A stretch of DNA of 64,000 bases from DASYKT01 sp963718105 (GCA_963718105.1 OY970352.1:2976001-3040000); one strand, 5' to 3'. Positions 34,564-43,534 are shown, numbered from the stretch's first letter. Program-made: numbers and translations. Notes: generated from the sequence alone by a model not told the origin.

Positions 34564-35670
34564 ATGAAGCCTTTTAAGATCAGAGACATTGAGATCAACC
34601 CGCCGCTGGTGCTGTCGCCGATGGCCGGGGTGACGGATTATTCCTTCCGGCGGCTGCTCAAGCGGCGCGGCGGGATCGGCTTGACCGTTTCCGAATTTAT
34701 TTCGGTCGAAGGATTGACCCGCAATAATCCGAAATCGAAACGCCAGATGCGTTTTTGGGAAGAAGAGCGCCCGTATTGCGTGCAGATCTTTGGCGGGCAA
34801 TGGGAGCGCATGGCGATGGCGGCGGAAATGGCGCAGGAAATAGGCGCCGACATACTGGACGTCAACTGCGGCTGCCCCGCCCCGAAAGTGGTCAAGCACG
34901 GCGGCGGTTCGGGCCTGCTGCGCGATCTGCCGCGGCTGGAAAAAATTCTTACCGAGATCAAAAAGGCCATTACTATTCCGCTCACGCTAAAACTGCGCGC
35001 GGGTTTCACGGATTCGACAATTAACTGTGTCGAGGTGGCCAAAATGGCGGAGCAGTGCGGCGTCGAACACATCGCGCTGCACGGGCGCACCAAGGAGCAG
35101 GGTTATAAAGGCCTGGCGAATTGGGATTATGTGGCCGAGATCAAAAAGGCGGTAAGCGTGCCGGTTTCCGGCAGCGGCGACGTGGTCACGATCGAGGGCG
35201 CGCTGCAGAAATGGCGCGAGACGGGCTGTGATGGTATTTTGATCGGCCGCGGCGCGATGCAGAACCCATGGATATTTCGCCAGATCGAGGACGTTGTGGC
35301 CGGGCGCGAGCCATATCAGCCGCCGCTCGAAGAAAAACAGGCCGTGCTGCTCGAGTATTTTGAAATGCTGCGCGAAGATATGCCGGAGCTTCCGGCGCTG
35401 GGTAAAATGAAACAGTTGGCGGGGCAATTTACCAAGGGCCTCGTGGGCGGCGCGCAGTTTCGCCAGACGCTTTACCATTCGCATTCCGCACAGGAGATTC
35501 TGGACAATATCGCCGTGTATTTTAATACCTTAAGCACGGGCAATGTTTTCGGCGACGGCATGGTGGAAAGCGATAAAGATCTTGAGTTCGAGTCATGCGA
35601 GGCCGTAAATGACACAGATTTTTCTTGTTCCTCTGAAAAAACCTCCTATAATGTGTCTACAGTTACTTAA
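34564..35670 (+). CDS. dusB: tRNA-dihydrouridine synthase (DusB type)
   Basis: An FMN enzyme that reduces uridine to dihydrouridine in the tRNA D-loop. TIM barrel: PMAGVTDYSFRRL, VQIFGGQWERM, ILDVNCGCPAPKV with the catalytic Cys, LKLRAGF, ALHGRTKEQGYKG and GRGAMQNPW. A helical domain follows. It is 368 residues from the ATG at 34564, chosen because the family starts at MKPFKI; an ATG at 34540 would add eight residues. The last about 40 residues extend past the usual end and look non-conserved. Confidence 0.92.
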   Translation: MKPFKIRDIEINPPLVLSPMAGVTDYSFRRLLKRRGGIGLTVSEFISVEGLTRNNPKSKRQMRFWEEERPYCVQIFGGQWERMAMAAEMAQEIGADILDVNCGCPAPKVVKHGGGSGLLRDLPRLEKILTEIKKAITIPLTLKLRAGFTDSTINCVEVAKMAEQCGVEHIALHGRTKEQGYKGLANWDYVAEIKKAVSVPVSGSGDVVTIEGALQKWRETGCDGILIGRGAMQNPWIFRQIEDVVAGREPYQPPLEEKQAVLLEYFEMLREDMPELPALGKMKQLAGQFTKGLVGGAQFRQTLYHSHSAQEILDNIAVYFNTLSTGNVFGDGMVESDKDLEFESCEAVNDTDFSCSSEKTSYNVSTVT

Positions 35671-35709
35671 CATACACACTTAAAAATTTTCCTTGGGGTA
35701 AATAAAACG

Positions 35710-36534
35710 ATGATCAGAAAACTTGCAGTGTTTATGACGCTGATCTTTTTTTCGCTTCCGGTCTGCGCGCAAAAATTGACGGCCAATGAAGTCGCGGCCA
35801 AGCACCTTGATTCGATCGGTAAAGCGGAAACACGGGCCGCGATACAAAATGTGGTACTGGTCGGTGAAGTAACCCAGAAATATATTGTTCCGAAAGACCT
35901 GGACCTGTCGGGAAGAGCGGTACTGGCTTCGGCCGGGCCTAAAAATTTTTTCGGCATGAGCCTGTCCAACCGCGGCAACGAGCAATATATTTTTGACGGT
36001 AAGAAAGCCAAGGTCAATCTGGTCCAGAGCGGCCAGCGTTCGGTCCTGGCAAATTTCATTCAGTCTAATGATCTGCTGATCGAAGACGGCCTTTTGAGCG
36101 GAGCGCTTTCTTCATCCTGGGCGCTGGCCAACCTGGCCAGCAGTAAAGGTAAATTATCATTTAACGGCATTAGAAAGATCGATGAAAAAGAAGTATATGC
36201 GATCGGATATTCAAGAAAAGGCGGCGACCTGACCATTACGTTCTTTTTTGACAAAGAGACTTTCCGACATATTCGCACCGAATATTACCGTATTTTTGCG
36301 GCCGCAATAGGACTCACGCCCGAGGATGGAAGTAAATTAAGTGAAACAAGGCTTAAAATGACGGAAGAGTTTTCCGATTTTAGAGAAGAAAAAGGGCTGA
36401 CGCTGCCGCACAGCTACCGGATCCTTTATTCCGCGACGGGACAGCGCGGCACGTCGGAGGTAGAATGGACATTCACTTTGTCTACTTTTGCCTTTAATCA
36501 AAAGCTCGATGAACAAACCTTTAACACCAACTGA
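35710..36534 (+). CDS. Exported protein, first of a paralogous pair
   Basis: A 274-residue protein of unknown function. Signal peptide 1-21 (ending LPVCAQ), then KLTANEVAAKHLDSIGKAE, a helix followed by antiparallel strands. The layout is reminiscent of the LolA/lipoprotein-carrier fold, but I see no decisive motif. It shares the order and wording of KHLDSIG, LSGALSSSWALANL, FFFDKETFRHIRTEY and EEFSDFREEKGLTLPHSYRI with the next gene, so the pair arose by tandem duplication. Confidence 0.65.
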   Translation: MIRKLAVFMTLIFFSLPVCAQKLTANEVAAKHLDSIGKAETRAAIQNVVLVGEVTQKYIVPKDLDLSGRAVLASAGPKNFFGMSLSNRGNEQYIFDGKKAKVNLVQSGQRSVLANFIQSNDLLIEDGLLSGALSSSWALANLASSKGKLSFNGIRKIDEKEVYAIGYSRKGGDLTITFFFDKETFRHIRTEYYRIFAAAIGLTPEDGSKLSETRLKMTEEFSDFREEKGLTLPHSYRILYSATGQRGTSEVEWTFTLSTFAFNQKLDEQTFNTN

Positions 36535-36550
36535 AAGTAGGTAAGACCTG

Positions 36551-37402
36551 ATGTTTAGAAAAACTCTTTTTATGCTTTTCGTTCTGCTTCTCGCGGCTAT
36601 CCCTGCTGCCTTTGCCCAGAAGTTGACCGCCGATGAAGTTGTCACGAAACATCTGGATTCGATCGGCACGGCTGAAACCCGGTCCGGGATCCAAACCATC
36701 GTGATGACGGGCGAGGCCACGGCGAAATTTCTCTCCCAAAAGGACCTGCTGCTTAAGGGGAGAATAGTTTTTGCCTCTGCGGGCGCGAAGAATTTTCTGG
36801 GCATCGGCTTAAATTCGAACAATTACCCCGGCGAACAATTCGTCTATGACGGTAAAAAGTCGAAAGTAGCATTCACGCAAAACGGAAAACGCTCCAGCCT
36901 GGGTGACTTTGTCCAATCGAATGATCTTCTTCTGGAAGACAGCCTTTTAAGCGGGGTGCTTTCATCGTCGTGGGTGCTGTCTAATTTGGCCACCAAAAAA
37001 AGTAAATTGTCTTTTGAGGGCACAAAAAAGATAAACGGCAAAGAAGTCTACGTTCTGAGCTATTCGCGTAAAGGAAGCGGCGACCTGACTATCAGTTTAT
37101 TTTTCGATAAGGAAACCTTCCGTCACGTACGGACGGAATATAAACGCGTGACCTCTGCCGGAATAGGCTCGAAACCGGAAGAGTCATCCCAGTTAAGCGA
37201 AGTAAGGTATAAGATCGCCGAAGACTTTTCCGATTTCAGAGATGAAAAAGGTTTAACTTTGCCTCACGCCTATCGTATTCTTTATTCCGAAGAAGGAACG
37301 CGAAGCACCGGTAACGTAGAAGTAGAATGGGCCTTCAATTTATTGGAATTCGCTTTTAATGAAAAATTAGATCCCGGTACTTTTAATACGGATCAAAAAT
37401 AA
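36551..37402 (+). CDS. Exported protein, second of a paralogous pair
   Basis: A 283-residue paralogue of the preceding gene, 16 nt downstream and so likely cotranscribed. Signal peptide 1-22 (ending PAAFAQ). VVTKHLDSIGTAETRSGIQ, LLSGVLSSSWVLSNLATKKSK, SLFFDKETFRHVRTEY and EDFSDFRDEKGLTLPHAYR align with its neighbour without gaps over most of the length. Both copies keep the same conserved blocks, which argues that both are functional. No enzyme motif is seen. Confidence 0.65.
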   Translation: MFRKTLFMLFVLLLAAIPAAFAQKLTADEVVTKHLDSIGTAETRSGIQTIVMTGEATAKFLSQKDLLLKGRIVFASAGAKNFLGIGLNSNNYPGEQFVYDGKKSKVAFTQNGKRSSLGDFVQSNDLLLEDSLLSGVLSSSWVLSNLATKKSKLSFEGTKKINGKEVYVLSYSRKGSGDLTISLFFDKETFRHVRTEYKRVTSAGIGSKPEESSQLSEVRYKIAEDFSDFRDEKGLTLPHAYRILYSEEGTRSTGNVEVEWAFNLLEFAFNEKLDPGTFNTDQK

Positions 37403-37409
37403 GAAAAAT

Positions 37410-37871
37410 ATGCGCTTTAAAACGTTTTGTTTCCTCATTCTTATTCTCTTATTTTTTACTTCGGCGGTTTTTTCACAGGCCAAACCGCCGAAAGTGACGC
37501 CGACACCGGCCCCGCTTTCCAGTTCGATAAAGTCTTCGCCGGCCTATATCGAACTCACTCTTTACAAAGCCAATATCGACGCTGAATTGCTCGATATGCT
37601 GGTCGAGTACACCGATGAATATCCCAAGGTAAAAGAGCTTAAGCTGGAAGTGCAATTTGTACAGGCCGAGCTCATCAGTTTACAGGAACTGGGAGTTTCA
37701 GTCCTTCCTAAACTAACGGAAAGCTTTGCCAAACTGCTGCTGCTGAAGATCAAAATGCAGGTCGACCTCGCTCAACTGCGCGCCGTTCATAAAGACGATC
37801 ACCCCGATGTCAAAAGAGCGATACGCCGCGTCGATATCTACGAAAAAGCCATCAAAGACGTATTGCAGTAA
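37410..37871 (+). CDS. Small exported coiled-coil protein
   Basis: A 153-residue protein: signal peptide 1-22 (ending AVFSQ), a short Pro-rich linker, then a largely helical, heptad-patterned part. Two similar segments, YTDEYPKVKELKLEVQ and HKDDHPDVKRAIRRV, suggest an internal duplication; the HPDVKR wording recalls polysaccharide chain-length proteins, but that is weak. It starts 8 nt after the paralogous pair and probably ends their operon. Confidence 0.6.
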   Translation: MRFKTFCFLILILLFFTSAVFSQAKPPKVTPTPAPLSSSIKSSPAYIELTLYKANIDAELLDMLVEYTDEYPKVKELKLEVQFVQAELISLQELGVSVLPKLTESFAKLLLLKIKMQVDLAQLRAVHKDDHPDVKRAIRRVDIYEKAIKDVLQ

Positions 37872-37885
37872 GAAAGGGAAGAAGC

Positions 37886-38163
37886 AGGAAATTAAGGGAA
37901 ATTGGGGGAAGTTTAAAGAAGCCCTTTAAAGTCCGCAGTTTTTTCACGGGCGGGCGCAAGCAACCCTTCCGGACCTGAGAGGCCTTCGGCTTGAAACTAT
38001 TAACTATATACTGTGGACTATCAACTGTTGTTCAAATGGAAAATAGTTAATAGTTCACAGTTTATAGTTAATAGTGAGACTAAATAAATTTGCAGTCCGG
38101 AAGGGCCGCTTGCGCCCGCTCTTCACTTTCCCTTCTTTCCATTAATTTCCTTTAATTTCCCTT
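37886..38163. repeat. Three-level nested palindrome including REP-like copy 3
   Basis: The outer AT-rich arms AGGAAATTAAGGGAAATT (37886-37903) and AATTTCCTTTAATTTCCC (about 38144-38161) enclose the REP-like palindrome (37948-38122). Its loop holds AACTATTAACTATATACTG (37995 on) facing TTTATAGTTAATAGT (ending 38075). There is no gene in the 309-nt gap. Confidence 0.85.
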
Positions 38164-38180
38164 CTTATTCCTTTCCTTAC

Positions 38181-39431
38181 TTACAAAGACCGCAAAGGTT
38201 TCGGCAGCGTTCCATCAAAAAACCAGCTTGCGCCTACTTTCAAACGGTGCTGCCACGTCGGCAGGCGCTGTGTGTAGAGAGCAAACCTGGCTTCACGCGC
38301 CAGCGGGCCGCCAAAAGCCTTGTTTCCCACCAGAACCGCCGCGTGATTCGTGCCCAGGCTGATCGCTTCGCCCAGTTCGTGGAATTGCCGTGTTTTGAGT
38401 TTCTTCCCCTCAAGATAAGCCTTGACGTTATCGGCGAGCAGTTTTGATTGCTGATTAGCAAGCTGCGCCGTGCCCTCGAGCTTGTGGTCGATGCCTTCGA
38501 CCTTGGTGATATCACCCAGGGCAAATATTTCCGGATGGCCTTCGACCTGGAGAGTATTGTCCGTTAGCAGCAGCCCGTGTTTGTCTTTTGGCAGCTCGAT
38601 CTTTTCGATCAGCGGACTTACCTTAACCCCCGCTGTCCAGACCGTGCCGGCTGTTTTATATTCGCGGCGCTCGCCGTTGTGCTCCGCCACCAGGCCGTCT
38701 GCTGTTACTTCTACCACGCTTGTTTCCGTGTGAATCTCAATATGCCCATTTTGCAGGGCTCTCTCCGCGTGGCCCCGGATCTCCTCACCCATTCCGGGCA
38801 GGATATCCTTGCTCATTTCAAAAAGCAGCACGCGCGCTTCGCCTTTCAAATTTCGCTGCTGAAAAGCGTCGTAAAACAGATCGGACATCTTGGTGGAAAG
38901 CTCTACCCCGCTGGCGCCGGCGCCGATCACGGCAAATGTGACCGCTTCGCGCGCGTCCTGCGGAGGAGTATCGGTATCCACCGAATCGACCCTTTCCGCC
39001 ATCCGCCGCCTGAGTTCGTCCGCATCTTTGACCCCGCGAAACGGAAGCGCAAATTCCTCGGCCCCTTTTATTCCCCAGTAGTTCGTCACCCCGCCGGCCG
39101 CCAGAACGAGCACGTCGTACGGTAACCGATGGCGCCAGCCGTCAATGCCTACTTCTTTTTTCTCGAGATCGACACCGCAAACGTCGCCGTGCATAAACTC
39201 TATCCCGTCGCCCCCGTCATTGTTGATAAGCTCGCTGTAATACGGTGCGATGTGCCAGGCTTCCACTTCCCCGCTCAAATACTCGTAAAGCATCGGCCTG
39301 AATGTGAAATGGTCTTCGCTGCTGATAAGCGAGACCTTGCCTGCCTTGGCCGTTTCGAGCGCGGTAAAAAGCCCGCCGAAGCCCCCGCCCACGATCACTA
39401 TCCTTTTGTTGCTGCTATTAATGGTCGCCAT
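38181..39431 (-). CDS. ndh: Type II NADH:quinone oxidoreductase-like FAD protein
   Basis: A 416-residue membrane-associated dehydrogenase passing electrons from NADH to quinone without proton pumping. FAD-binding GGGFGGLFTALE near residue 14, the second dinucleotide fold FAVIGAGASGVEL near 167, TVWTAGVKVSPL near 268 and the FAD-contacting IFALGDIT near 305 are in the expected order. The C-terminal amphipathic region fits membrane attachment. AGGAGGAGGG lies just upstream of the ATG, and a strong promoter lies at 39484-39512. A sulfide:quinone or carotenoid-type relative is less likely. Confidence 0.87.
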   Translation of the reverse strand: MATINSSNKRIVIVGGGFGGLFTALETAKAGKVSLISSEDHFTFRPMLYEYLSGEVEAWHIAPYYSELINNDGGDGIEFMHGDVCGVDLEKKEVGIDGWRHRLPYDVLVLAAGGVTNYWGIKGAEEFALPFRGVKDADELRRRMAERVDSVDTDTPPQDAREAVTFAVIGAGASGVELSTKMSDLFYDAFQQRNLKGEARVLLFEMSKDILPGMGEEIRGHAERALQNGHIEIHTETSVVEVTADGLVAEHNGERREYKTAGTVWTAGVKVSPLIEKIELPKDKHGLLLTDNTLQVEGHPEIFALGDITKVEGIDHKLEGTAQLANQQSKLLADNVKAYLEGKKLKTRQFHELGEAISLGTNHAAVLVGNKAFGGPLAREARFALYTQRLPTWQHRLKVGASWFFDGTLPKPLRSL

Positions 39432-39483
39432 TTTTTGCCCTCCTCCTAAGATTGTGAAACTTTTCTCAATCTCTTAGCAAATT

Positions 39484-39512
39484 AGATTACCCGTGTCGCA
39501 ATTGGTTGTCAA
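39484..39512 (-). promoter_or_regulatory. Promoter for ndh
   Basis: Minus strand TTGACA (39512-39507), a 17-nt spacer and TAATCT (39489-39484), about 53 nt before the ndh start codon. Confidence 0.65.
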
Positions 39513-39590
39513 CAATTATTTTTACCTAAAGACCAGTGTTTTATCCACCCTGACCGAAACCTGGATCTAATTCACCTCCCAGGTCCGGAA

Positions 39591-39719
39591 GGGTTGCTTG
39601 CGCCCGCTGCTTTTAGTTTTTTTTGTGTTCTATGATCAAAAATGAGTTAACCGCTGCAAAAGAAGAAATCGCCAAGGCGTAAGATAAAGAGCGGGCGCAA
39701 GCGGCCCTTCCGGACCTTG
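39591..39719. repeat. REP-like palindrome pair, copy 4, opposite arrangement
   Basis: AGGTCCGGAAGGGTTGCTTG (39591 on) and AGAGCGGGCGCAAGCGGCCC (39688 on) face outward rather than inward, the reverse of the copy at 4449. It lies in the 442-nt gap between ndh and rplU. Confidence 0.8.
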
Positions 39720-39795
39720 AGACTATCAAGCTGCCTATTTTTTACCCTAAAACCCAGGGATTTTCTGTTTTTAATCCGAAAATCGCGGCCTAAAT

Positions 39796-39824
39796 TTGAC
39801 TACGGGCCTAATTTTCCCTATACT
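39796..39824 (+). promoter_or_regulatory. Promoter for rplU-rpmA
   Basis: TTGACT (39796-39801), 17-nt spacer, TATACT (39819-39824). The leader of about 45 nt has an AGTGGA/TTCCGCT hairpin and AGGGAG before the rplU ATG. Confidence 0.65.
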
Positions 39825-39873
39825 CTATGATTTTCGACTAGTGGATATTTCCGCTATACGAGGGAGCAAACAA

Positions 39874-40164
39874 ATGAGTTACGCAATTATTAAAACGGGC
39901 GGTAAGCAGTTCAGCGTGGAAGCGGGACAAACCTTGCGCGTGCCTACGCTGGATAAAAAAGAAGGCGACACGATCGATGTCGACACTCTGCTGGTTACCG
40001 ATGGCAAGGATGTAAAACTTGGCGCGGCTACCATTAAAGCCACTGTCGTGGGCCACGGGCGGGCGGATAAGATCATCGTTTTCAAGAAGAAACGCCGCAA
40101 AACATACCGGCGCACCAAAGGCCATCGCCAGGATTATACGGAAATTAAAATAGATAAGATCTAG
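39874..40164 (+). CDS. rplU: 50S ribosomal protein L21
   Basis: A 96-residue ribosomal protein binding 23S rRNA. MSYAIIKTGGKQFSVEAGQ starts the family; DVKLGAATIKATVVGHGR, IIVFKKKRRKTYRRTKGHRQ and YTEIKIDKI complete it. The ATG at 39874 with AGGGAG 10 nt upstream is chosen; a longer in-frame start at 39796 falls in the promoter. rpmA follows after 83 nt, which contain a palindrome. Confidence 0.97.
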   Translation: MSYAIIKTGGKQFSVEAGQTLRVPTLDKKEGDTIDVDTLLVTDGKDVKLGAATIKATVVGHGRADKIIVFKKKRRKTYRRTKGHRQDYTEIKIDKI

Positions 40165-40172
40165 GAGCAGAA

Positions 40173-40237
40173 GATGTTAGATGCTAGATGCTAGATGTCA
40201 GAAAATACTGATATCTAACCTCTGACCTCTAACATCT
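40173..40237. repeat. AT-rich palindrome between rplU and rpmA
   Basis: GATGTTAGATGCTAGATGC at 40173 faces CTGACCTCTAACATC ending at 40237. It lies within an operon and would form a hairpin in the mRNA. Confidence 0.7.
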
Positions 40238-40247
40238 CAGAAAAGTT

Positions 40248-40547
40248 ATGGCACATAAAAAAGGGGTAGGTTCATCTCGCAACGGACGCGATTCACACTC
40301 GCAGCGGCTGGGTCTGAAGAAATTCGGCGGCGAAAAAGTTCTCGGCGGCAACATTCTGGCCCGCCAGCGCGGCACCAAGTGGAAACCCGGCAAAAATGTC
40401 GGCCGCGGTAAAGACGATACGCTCTTTGCTTTGATCGAAGGCATCGTCAAATTTGAGGACAAAGGCCAAAAGGGTAAGTTTATCAGCGTATATCCGGCGG
40501 ATGCCTTCGTGGCAGCCACTGTCGAAGCAACCCCTGAAGCGGCTTAG
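40248..40547 (+). CDS. rpmA: 50S ribosomal protein L27
   Basis: A 99-residue ribosomal protein near the peptidyl-transferase centre. MAHKKGVGSSRNGRDS, RLGLKKFGGEKVLGGNI, RQRGTKWKPGKNVGRGKDDTL and the VKFEDKG segment are diagnostic. The protein begins directly with MAHKKG, so there is no cleavable N-terminal extension of the Firmicutes type. A terminator follows 19 nt after the stop. obgE, its common neighbour, is 4.2 kb away here. Confidence 0.97.
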   Translation: MAHKKGVGSSRNGRDSHSQRLGLKKFGGEKVLGGNILARQRGTKWKPGKNVGRGKDDTLFALIEGIVKFEDKGQKGKFISVYPADAFVAATVEATPEAA

Positions 40548-40566
40548 GAACCAGCTTTATTTTAAT

Positions 40567-40602
40567 AAAAAAGCGCATGCCCTCACCGGTGTGCGCTTTT
40601 TT
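40567..40602 (+). terminator. Terminator of the rplU-rpmA operon
   Basis: AAAAAAGCGCA and TGCGCTTTTTT form a stem flanked by the A- and T-runs; it could also serve the convergent recombinase gene on the minus strand. Confidence 0.82.
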
Positions 40603-40632
40603 GTTTGTCCAAATTCTGTACGACACCTGCGA

Positions 40633-41583
40633 TTATTGCCTGAGCGCTAAAGAAGGGTGGTGATTTTGCAACTCCCGGATCATATGCTCTTTTGTTATAT
40701 GTGTGTAACGTTGAGTGGTAGCAATTGACGCATGCCCAAGAAATTCTTGAACTACCCGAATATCGACCCCATTTCGAAGCAACATCGTGGCCACTGTATG
40801 ACGCAGCATATGCGGAGTGACATGGCGTTCTATCCCCCTGGCCTTACGTAATTGATGAATTACATTCGCAATTCCCTGGGGAGAGAGCCGGTTTCCTCGC
40901 GCATTCAGGAAAAGAGCCGGGCTTTTCGTTGAGATATTTTGACGCATCTTCATATATTCCTGTTGGGTTTTAATGGTCATTTTATCTACGATAAAAGCCA
41001 ACCTTTCTCTTCCGCCTTTACCTTGGATCTTATACGCCGCCTCGGAAGGCAAATGGTCTTTCAGGTCAATAGAAGAAATTTCACCGACACGAATGCCGGT
41101 AGCAAAGAGCAATTCCAGAAGAGCAACATTGCGAAGAACCAGATACTCGCGGGATGAAGTCTTTATTCCGCCCTCGGACTTGCCTTTGCCAAAGAGCGCA
41201 TAATTTTTCTGCGCTTGATCTAAGAGACCTTGTATCTCTTTTTGAGTCAAAGCGCGTGGTAATTGTTCTATCCTTCCAAAACTTATCTTAATCCGCCAAA
41301 AAGGCGACTCGGTTATCAAGTCTCGTCTAAGCCAATAATTAAAAAATACCTTTATTATTACTATCTTTCGCCGGACTGATGCCGGTAAATATTTTTTATT
41401 TTTTAGATAAGCCACCCAGCGTTCTATATCAGTACTCTTTATCAAAGAAATATCGACATCTTGTCCCAGGAAAACCACAAATTGAGTAAGATCGGAAATG
41501 TATGCCCGCCTGGTTTTTTCGTTGCGATCGTTAGTTGAAAAATAACCCTCTAAAAACTCCCTAATTGCTCTATCCATCTTCAT
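40633..41583 (-). CDS. XerC/XerD-like tyrosine recombinase
   Basis: A 316-residue site-specific recombinase. The N-terminal SAM-like core-binding domain spans about 1-90. The catalytic domain keeps all residues: Arg in ATGIRVGEISS, Lys in IQGKGGRERL, His-x2-Arg in HMLRHTVATML, His in FLGHASIATT and the nucleophile Tyr in QRYTHI. It could act at dif for dimer resolution or be an element integrase; length and sequence fit either. The gene and its right-hand neighbours are more AT-rich than the ribosomal genes beside them. Confidence 0.88.
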   Translation of the reverse strand: MKMDRAIREFLEGYFSTNDRNEKTRRAYISDLTQFVVFLGQDVDISLIKSTDIERWVAYLKNKKYLPASVRRKIVIIKVFFNYWLRRDLITESPFWRIKISFGRIEQLPRALTQKEIQGLLDQAQKNYALFGKGKSEGGIKTSSREYLVLRNVALLELLFATGIRVGEISSIDLKDHLPSEAAYKIQGKGGRERLAFIVDKMTIKTQQEYMKMRQNISTKSPALFLNARGNRLSPQGIANVIHQLRKARGIERHVTPHMLRHTVATMLLRNGVDIRVVQEFLGHASIATTQRYTHITKEHMIRELQNHHPSLALRQ

Positions 41584-41791
41584 AGAATAAACGCACTCCT
41601 GCTTTTTTAGGGGAGTAGATTTCTTAAATCCTTAAGGATAAAAGCCTAATGAAGACAAGACTTCAATAATAAGTTTTATGGGAAATAATTTGTCACGAGA
41701 ATTTCTTTAATGCATAATACTTTGCAACTCAGGTTGCTATAAACACTGACTATGTTTCCCATATTTTTACTATCGATAACTTAGAATTATC

Positions 41792-42736
41792 ATGACCAAT
41801 CGATCTCCATTTACTCCCATGTTTCTTTTTTTTGGTGGTTTGGGTATAAGTGCGGTCTATGATGGCTTTGGTACGGTTCTGGTCTGGTATCTGGAAGGCG
41901 AAACCGCGGCTGCTGAATTCTTTACAGCTTATACAGGCACATTCAAAACTATCATTTCACTGGGGGTGATACTGGGCACGGCCCTGATCGTTTTTTACGC
42001 ACAAAAAGACGTCCCGGAAATGATCGAAAGGGTATTTACGGAACCGCTATTAGCCAAGACGGATTATTACACTCAAAAGCGTTACTTCCTAAGCTGGCGA
42101 AAGACAATGATATTTACGGCGGAAGTAGCTTTCGTGGCATTTATTATTTTCAGATGCTGTCAGTTTCCCTTAAAAGGAACAGGAGATATCTTGATGATGA
42201 TCGCTGTCTGCGCCGAATACGCTTTCGCTTCGTTCGTCGGCCGCAAGTTGAGATACACGGCAATGATGGTCTATTCACTCTCAAAAGTAATGATCGTGCG
42301 TAATTTGTTCAAGGAACGGGAGCTGGACGACATTAATTGGTATATGAATATAGCTTCTACATTGACAATTATTTTTGTCTATATTCATGTGATGTTCTAT
42401 TACAAGGCACCGTTCCTTTATCCCTTCGGGCAAAGTTTTCAAATATTCCTTATTCTTCCGGTTATTATGGCGACCCCGGTTTTGTTAATCTTTAATTTCT
42501 TTCCCCGAGAAGTGCTGCGCACGCTATATCGTAAGTCTATTGATGTCGAAATAAAGAAACTGCAAAAGTTGTTGAGAAATGAAGCTCTGAGCACTTACGA
42601 AAAGCGTTCTTATCTGATTGAATTTGACAAGATGTCACGTGATGAACTGCGATACAGCTTTCAATTTCTGCTTACGGACCTTCCTATTGGAATTACTATC
42701 TTAGCCATGCTGCTGCAGCCCTTGCTGAATAAATAA
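41792..42736 (+). CDS. Multi-pass membrane protein of unknown function
   Basis: A 314-residue protein with about seven hydrophobic segments (near 9-32, 52-68, 105-125, 133-150, 185-205, 213-237 and 285-310) and a charged cytoplasmic stretch of about 45 residues (KSIDVEIKKLQKLLRNEAL...YLIEFDKMSRDELRYSF) before the last one. No family is recognised. It is AT-rich relative to the window average and lacks a clear Shine-Dalgarno. It lies convergently with the UbiA gene (12 nt apart). Confidence 0.6.
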   Translation: MTNRSPFTPMFLFFGGLGISAVYDGFGTVLVWYLEGETAAAEFFTAYTGTFKTIISLGVILGTALIVFYAQKDVPEMIERVFTEPLLAKTDYYTQKRYFLSWRKTMIFTAEVAFVAFIIFRCCQFPLKGTGDILMMIAVCAEYAFASFVGRKLRYTAMMVYSLSKVMIVRNLFKERELDDINWYMNIASTLTIIFVYIHVMFYYKAPFLYPFGQSFQIFLILPVIMATPVLLIFNFFPREVLRTLYRKSIDVEIKKLQKLLRNEALSTYEKRSYLIEFDKMSRDELRYSFQFLLTDLPIGITILAMLLQPLLNK

Positions 42737-42748
42737 TGGTGGTGTTTT

Positions 42749-43534
42749 CTATAGAAGAAAATAAAGACCGACAAATAATTCGATTTTCATCAAGATCAGG
42801 GATAATTTATAGCTCTCAAACTTGAACCAGCAAATAGCAGCCAGCACAAGCAAAAATATCATCACCAGCAGATCGATAATATCTATTACCTTATTTATTA
42901 AAAACACCAGCGAAATCGTTCCCGTCATTTGCAAAAAAAAGGCGAATCCGGCAAGTGAGGTTGGATGGAATCCATGGAGGAACGAGACCTTGTCACCAGC
43001 TCTATCTCTTATGTCCATGCACATTTCTCTTCCCAACGTGAGTAGAACAACAGATCCTGCGACCACGTATAATTTGGCCTCTTGTGGGTAAGAAGCCGCA
43101 ACGATCAAAATTGGAACCCCCGCGGCGACGGCTACATAAGGCGCCTTGAAGAGCGGAAGATATTCAACTATATAGTTGTAACTTATCGCAAGCGCGATAG
43201 CACCGTAATAAATAAATTCAACCCCCGTTGAGGCGTAATATCTTGTCAAAAAAAGAGCTAGTGCCAAGGATGTAAAATACAAAATCGTCGCAAATGCCGG
43301 AGAAAAGTGACCGGCAGGTAAGGGCCTATCGGGATGATTCACCTTGTCCTTTTCTACGTCGTCCAAATCATTTGCAATAAATGTGCATATCGAGATAAAT
43401 AACAGCGGTATTGCCGCATGAAAGCTCAAATTCCAATCATTAGTTCTTGCCAGGAACGGAAGAAAAATCGCAAAAAACGCAAGTAAGGACGTATCCAGCC
43501 GTATAAGTTGAAATATCGCGCGGAGAGTTATCAC
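42749..43534 (-). CDS. UbiA-family prenyltransferase
   Basis: A 261-residue integral-membrane prenyltransferase with about eight helices. The first Asp-rich motif is ANDLDDVEKDKVNHPDRPLP (near residue 54-73) and the second is CMDIRDRAGDK (near 170-180); both bind Mg-diphosphate. The motifs resemble the geranylgeranylglycerol-phosphate geranylgeranyltransferase and chlorophyll/homogentisate groups rather than UbiA itself. The product is unknown. It is transcribed away from the DnaA-box cluster that lies directly upstream. Confidence 0.85.
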   Translation of the reverse strand: MITLRAIFQLIRLDTSLLAFFAIFLPFLARTNDWNLSFHAAIPLLFISICTFIANDLDDVEKDKVNHPDRPLPAGHFSPAFATILYFTSLALALFLTRYYASTGVEFIYYGAIALAISYNYIVEYLPLFKAPYVAVAAGVPILIVAASYPQEAKLYVVAGSVVLLTLGREMCMDIRDRAGDKVSFLHGFHPTSLAGFAFFLQMTGTISLVFLINKVIDIIDLLVMIFLLVLAAICWFKFESYKLSLILMKIELFVGLYFLL

